Shown: positions 60,793 through 64,000 of the stretch, piece after piece
Position numbering within the stretch: position 1 is the first letter of the stretch
Layout of the letters: every line of letters begins with the position of its first letter
DNA from: Microvelia longipes
Taxonomy: Eukaryota; Arthropoda; Insecta; Hemiptera; Veliidae
NCBI GenBank assembly: GCA_018340805.1
Contig: JACMZG010001908.1
Location: 40,101,484-40,165,483 of the forward strand
Direction: 5' to 3'
Length of the DNA: 64,000 bases
Position numbers and translations under genes: made by a program
Notes under the pieces: model-generated
Seen by the model: only the letters and a program-made list of their open reading frames with translations
What the model was told of the DNA's origin: nothing
Databases searched by the model: none

Positions 60793-61488
60793 ACTTTTAT
60801 AGTCCTGGAGTCAGACCACAAAAACGTGATTCATATTGTACTGCTTCAAACCATTTTTTTTTAAATATACCTTAAACGATGAAGAAAAACGTAGTTTGCC
60901 TATCCAAAGTAGATAGCCCTTCATATGATTGATCACGCTCAAAATTTAAGAAAATCGCGCAAACTTTAGATTTCTTAAAATAAGTGGTTCCCTGTGGGCC
61001 GTGAGTAAAACTAGAAGAGATCATTTTTTAAAGCTGACAAATTGTCCAATAAATTGATTGTTAATTTATAAAAATCGGATTACTACCACCAAAGTTATGG
61101 CATCGGCAAAAACCACCAATCAATTGTTAATTTTTGCGAAAAATAATCAAATTTATTTCACAAAATGCCTAAGTAGTGCATTTTTAAGTAATTTTACAAA
61201 TGCTATATCTTAGGTTCTAGTAATCTGATTTTGACGATAAAAACTTGATTAATTATAAATTTTATCAGTTTTAAAAAATCGTTTCAAGTTTTGCACACGA
61301 CTAACAGGAATATTTATGCGATTTTTTTAAATTTTGAGTATACGCAATCATATGAAGGGCTCCACTCTAGATAGGCAGACAATGCTCTTTTTTCATCTTG
61401 AAGGTATAATTTCAAATAAATTTGGATTTTAGTAGTACAAAATAAGTCAAATTTTTCAGGCCTGAACTATTAACTAAACTATAAAAGA
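60793..61488. mobile_element. Diverged foldback, about 700 bp, no ribozyme motif
   Basis: The two halves are inverted and about 65-75% alike by eye along nearly their full length: CTTTTATAGT (60793) with ACTATAAAAG (61479-61488), TATTGTACT with AGTACAAAATA, TGCCTATC and CCTTCATATGATTG (60898-60933) with CAATCATATGAAGGG (61346-61360), AAAATTTAAGAAAATCGCG with CGATTTTTTTAAATTTT, and ATCGGATTACTA with TAGTAATCTGATTTT. The centre is near 61140. Fits an old MITE-like long-palindrome element; target duplication and superfamily are not clear. Confidence 0.72.
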
Positions 61489-62337
61489 TTATTCTTTTAT
61501 AAAAATATACAAGGTAAATCCAAAACAAGATTTGACAATTTGATTGGGAGCTTAAATAATAGAAACAGAATTAATAACACATAAATGAACTACTACAGTT
61601 TTATCATAATAAATCAAACGAAATCATCGTTTATATATCATATATATCACTAAGTAGCATATATATACAATATATAAATACTCCTTATCTCTTTTAAATT
61701 ATTTTCTATCTATGCAGTTACACACTTAATAGAAAAGAAAATATTAACTCCGGCAATAAGAGTAATATTTTTAAAGTAATACAGTAAAATAAAAAGGACA
61801 AAGCAGCACCACGCATCTCAAACGCTTAACGCGTTAATACACATTATATTCATGATCTGCTTAGTAAAATAGAAAGAAAACAACATCTTTAAAGTCGTTG
61901 TCTCTATTCTACTAGACAAGACAGCGTCATCTTTCTAACGCCTACTTAAAAATTCTCAACATATTAATCTATATCGACATCTATATTTCTTAATAGAAAT
62001 ATCTTACATCCTTTTTATACTTATTGGGTTTTTTAAACTTAAGTGGAACTTATATTTTCCTGATTAAGTAATCTTTGATTAAAATAACATAAGACTGGCT
62101 TTATAAAAAAAATTTGGTAATACCACACTTAAACATCTTAAAAATTGTTTCTAAAATATATTTTTATTAACACCTTAGTGTTAAATTTAATTTTAAGCTT
62201 CATCAATTTACAATTCAAACATATAATCATAGAAAAGATTTTAATAGTTTTGACATTTATTGCGGAAAAACATATAACACCATATGTAATAAATGAAAAT
62301 GCATTACACCAGGTATGACTACTTATACCAACAAAGA
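61489..62337. other. No feature seen
   Basis: AT-rich spacer with several ATATAT patches. Confidence 0.4.
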
Positions 62338-62347
62338 TATATATATA

Positions 62348-62407
<60 letters not shown>
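62338..62407. repeat. (AT)n microsatellite
   Basis: About 70 bp of AT repeat with one TTA interruption. Confidence 0.96.
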
Positions 62408-62412
<5 letters not shown>

Positions 62413-63263
62413 CACTAACTTTTTATTTAAAGGAGTTGGCAAAAAGGACCTGTCACGAATGAATTTTGATCCCAATCAATCAAATTCATCCACGCCACAT
62501 TCTGGCCTAATTAATCCTAAAGGGCATTAACTCCAGTCCTATCAAATTATAGATATTTCTTGATTAGATTGCATGATCTTATTCTACTTCTGAGTTTTGC
62601 AAAACATGAATAGTTGACACAATTGTATCTCGCACTATTATATTGTGTCGATTACTTTTAACTTAACTAGTATATTTCTGATCCATAAACCCCTTATTTA
62701 AATTTGGGCAGAATTTAAAATATGTTGAGTAACTGGAGTATGCCAAACTCTAAGAAAGGTCCTCACAGGCCCAACGACGCGCTCTACCTTGCTAGCTTGA
62801 ACACCTCCCTAATTTATATCACTCACTGGTAACGCAGGTTCAATATTGCTATCACATAATAGTATAATTGTAATGCTCGCTCCAGGTTAGAAAATCTTTA
62901 AAATAACCTAAATTTCTACAATTTTTTTGCGTTTTCCCCAGTTTTGATTACTTCTAAACTCCAAGAGTCTACTTCACGGCTAAGTTAAGAAAATCGATTG
63001 TAAGGTAATTAATCTTGAAAGGGGAGTTTATATTTTCTTTTCTTTTCCTTAAATTAATCGGATAATTTAATGGTAAGGAAAATCTAAGGAAAAAGGTCCT
63101 GTTTTTTCTTCTTGACAAAGGACTTGCTAATTAGTTGGTCCTTCAAGACGAGTCTAACCTTTACCACCCACGCATTGATATTAATGAACAAATTAACAGT
63201 TAACTTTAACAATACAAAAGGATTAAAAAAAAATAACAGACACGCTAAACTTTTCCTAAAACC
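62408..63263. other. No gene seen
   Basis: AT-rich. A 68-codon frame at 63112-63318 runs into the repeat end below and is not credible. Confidence 0.4.
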
Positions 63264-63290
63264 CTACGGTATAAATAAGGAGGAAAAAAT
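63264..63290 (+). repeat. GGTACC-family 3' end fragment
   Basis: CTACGGTATAAATAAGGAGG then AAAAAATAAA equals the end block of the family at 4252, 50376 (minus) and 55047 (minus). No start block lies upstream. Confidence 0.5.
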
Positions 63291-63300
63291 AAAGTTTGTC

Positions 63301-63367
63301 TTTCCACAGATGATTTAATATTATAATACAAAGCCAGCTTTCAACCTAAACGATCATCATCAGCGCC
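63301..63367 (-). mobile_element. Solo element end with hammerhead-like motif
   Basis: On the minus strand the motif is followed by TTGTATTATAATATTAAATC and CTGTGGAAAG, the family's spacer plus TGTGGA block. It lies head-on to the GGTACC-family end fragment. No inverted partner is seen. Confidence 0.6.
63328..63367 (-). ncRNA. Hammerhead-ribozyme-like motif
   Basis: On the minus strand: stem I GCG/UGU (two wobble pairs), CUGAUGA, extra U, stem II GAUC/GGUU, GAA, AGCUGGCU (self-complementary with a U-G pair), U. The core is intact but the stems are weak. Confidence 0.52.
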
Positions 63368-63454
63368 GGTAAAAAAGTAAAAAGTATGACATATAATCCT
63401 TATTTCATACAACCTTTTTCATACCCTTATTTCATTTCGTACACCTAGTTCATT

Positions 63455-63495
63455 GCTGAACAAGGTGGAAGAAATTACATTCAACCTTGTTCAGC
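63455..63495. repeat. Hairpin, 14-bp stem
   Basis: GCTGAACAAGGTGG and CAACCTTGTTCAGC pair with one mismatch around a 13-base loop. It lies 90 bases from the ribozyme-like end; any link is unknown. Confidence 0.75.
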
Positions 63496-64000
63496 GACCC
63501 CATGTTCCAAATATTATTCCTGTTTCTTTGATTATTATTTCTAACATAAATATTTAACACTTACACTAACACAAGAGATATTTTTATCTTAAATGAGTAA
63601 TATCTAGTTTAAATTTAAGATAAAAAATCGTTTAGTAATTCAAAATAAATAATACTAAAAGAATAAATATGTTAAATATGAACAAAAAAACTATTAAGTC
63701 AGCCTGAATTCAAGAAAGTTAAATAAAGTTTTTATCTATACAATTATGTATTTAAATATGTACTATTTAAAAAAACTAAACATATATATTGAATAACTAT
63801 TGACTAAACATTAAAAGATATAAGAAAAAGTGAAATAAAGTTTTTAATTGGTTTAAAATATGATAATAAAATATATAAAAGATTTCATCTAATAACATAT
63901 TTAAAGAAATGTGTCAAGCTATAAAATAAAGATTTGTCAAGTATGAAATTTAAAAAGATATTATTAAATTAAATTTTATAGTGAAGTTATATTAACTTTT
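63496..64000. other. No feature seen
   Basis: AT-rich to the window edge. Confidence 0.45.

Overview
The window looks like a gene-free piece of an AT-rich animal nuclear genome, probably an invertebrate. GC is roughly 25-30% by eye. The evidence is long (AT)n and (AC)n(AT)n microsatellites, tRNA-derived SINEs, many foldback elements and minisatellites, and no operon, ribosome-binding-site or compact-gene pattern. I could not identify the species. No reading frame exceeds about 115 codons, and the longest ones are translations of tandem repeats, microsatellites or SINE DNA, so no protein-coding gene is called.

Main content. (1) A dispersed family of retroelement-like ends carries a type I hammerhead-ribozyme-like motif: stem I, CUGAUGA, one extra base, stem II, GAA, a self-complementary stem III and UH. 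It is seen at about 3.1, 3.3, 19.1, 19.4, 21.7, 24.8, 35.9, 36.3, 49.4, 50.1, 57.5, 59.7 and 63.3 kb. Three loci (2955-3371, 19047-19442, 49285-50224) are foldbacks with two outward-facing motifs, candidate target-site duplications, and a 28-38 base tail between one arm and the duplication. This layout and the ribozyme type fit Penelope-like elements as I know them; no reverse transcriptase is present here. (2) A tRNA-derived SINE family has eight recognisable copies in two subfamilies. (3) A dispersed family starts with a GGTACCTCGG-like block and ends with a TACGGTATAAATGAGG-like block. (4) A diverged foldback of about 700 bp lies at 60793-61488. (5) Minisatellites: 134-519, 6968-7368, 16660-16940 (CRE-like TGACGTCA units), 28531-28849 (57/72 bp units), 31905-32225, 38418-38535, 52667-52860 and 55885-55998. 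(6) Eight AT-rich microsatellites.

Layout. 0-8 kb holds a minisatellite, a foldback, the GGTACC family and a pyrimidine-rich array. 8-13 kb holds SINEs and a long AT tract. 14-21 kb holds a microsatellite, the CRE-like array, a foldback, a G-rich purine tract and a SINE. 21-30 kb holds single ribozyme-like ends, microsatellites, two SINEs and the 57/72 array. 30-36 kb holds a hairpin, a GGCTATAGG array and a composite ribozyme-bearing element. 37-46 kb is mostly featureless AT-rich DNA. 46-56 kb holds the largest foldback, GGTACC copies, duplications and a SINE. 57-64 kb holds ribozyme-like ends, a SINE, the 700-bp foldback and a microsatellite.

Nothing here works as a gene set. The biology is repeat biology: non-autonomous or truncated mobile elements that may still encode self-cleaving RNA. 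Copies within arrays and foldback arms differ often by single-base indels, which could be decay or residual long-read error; I cannot tell which.
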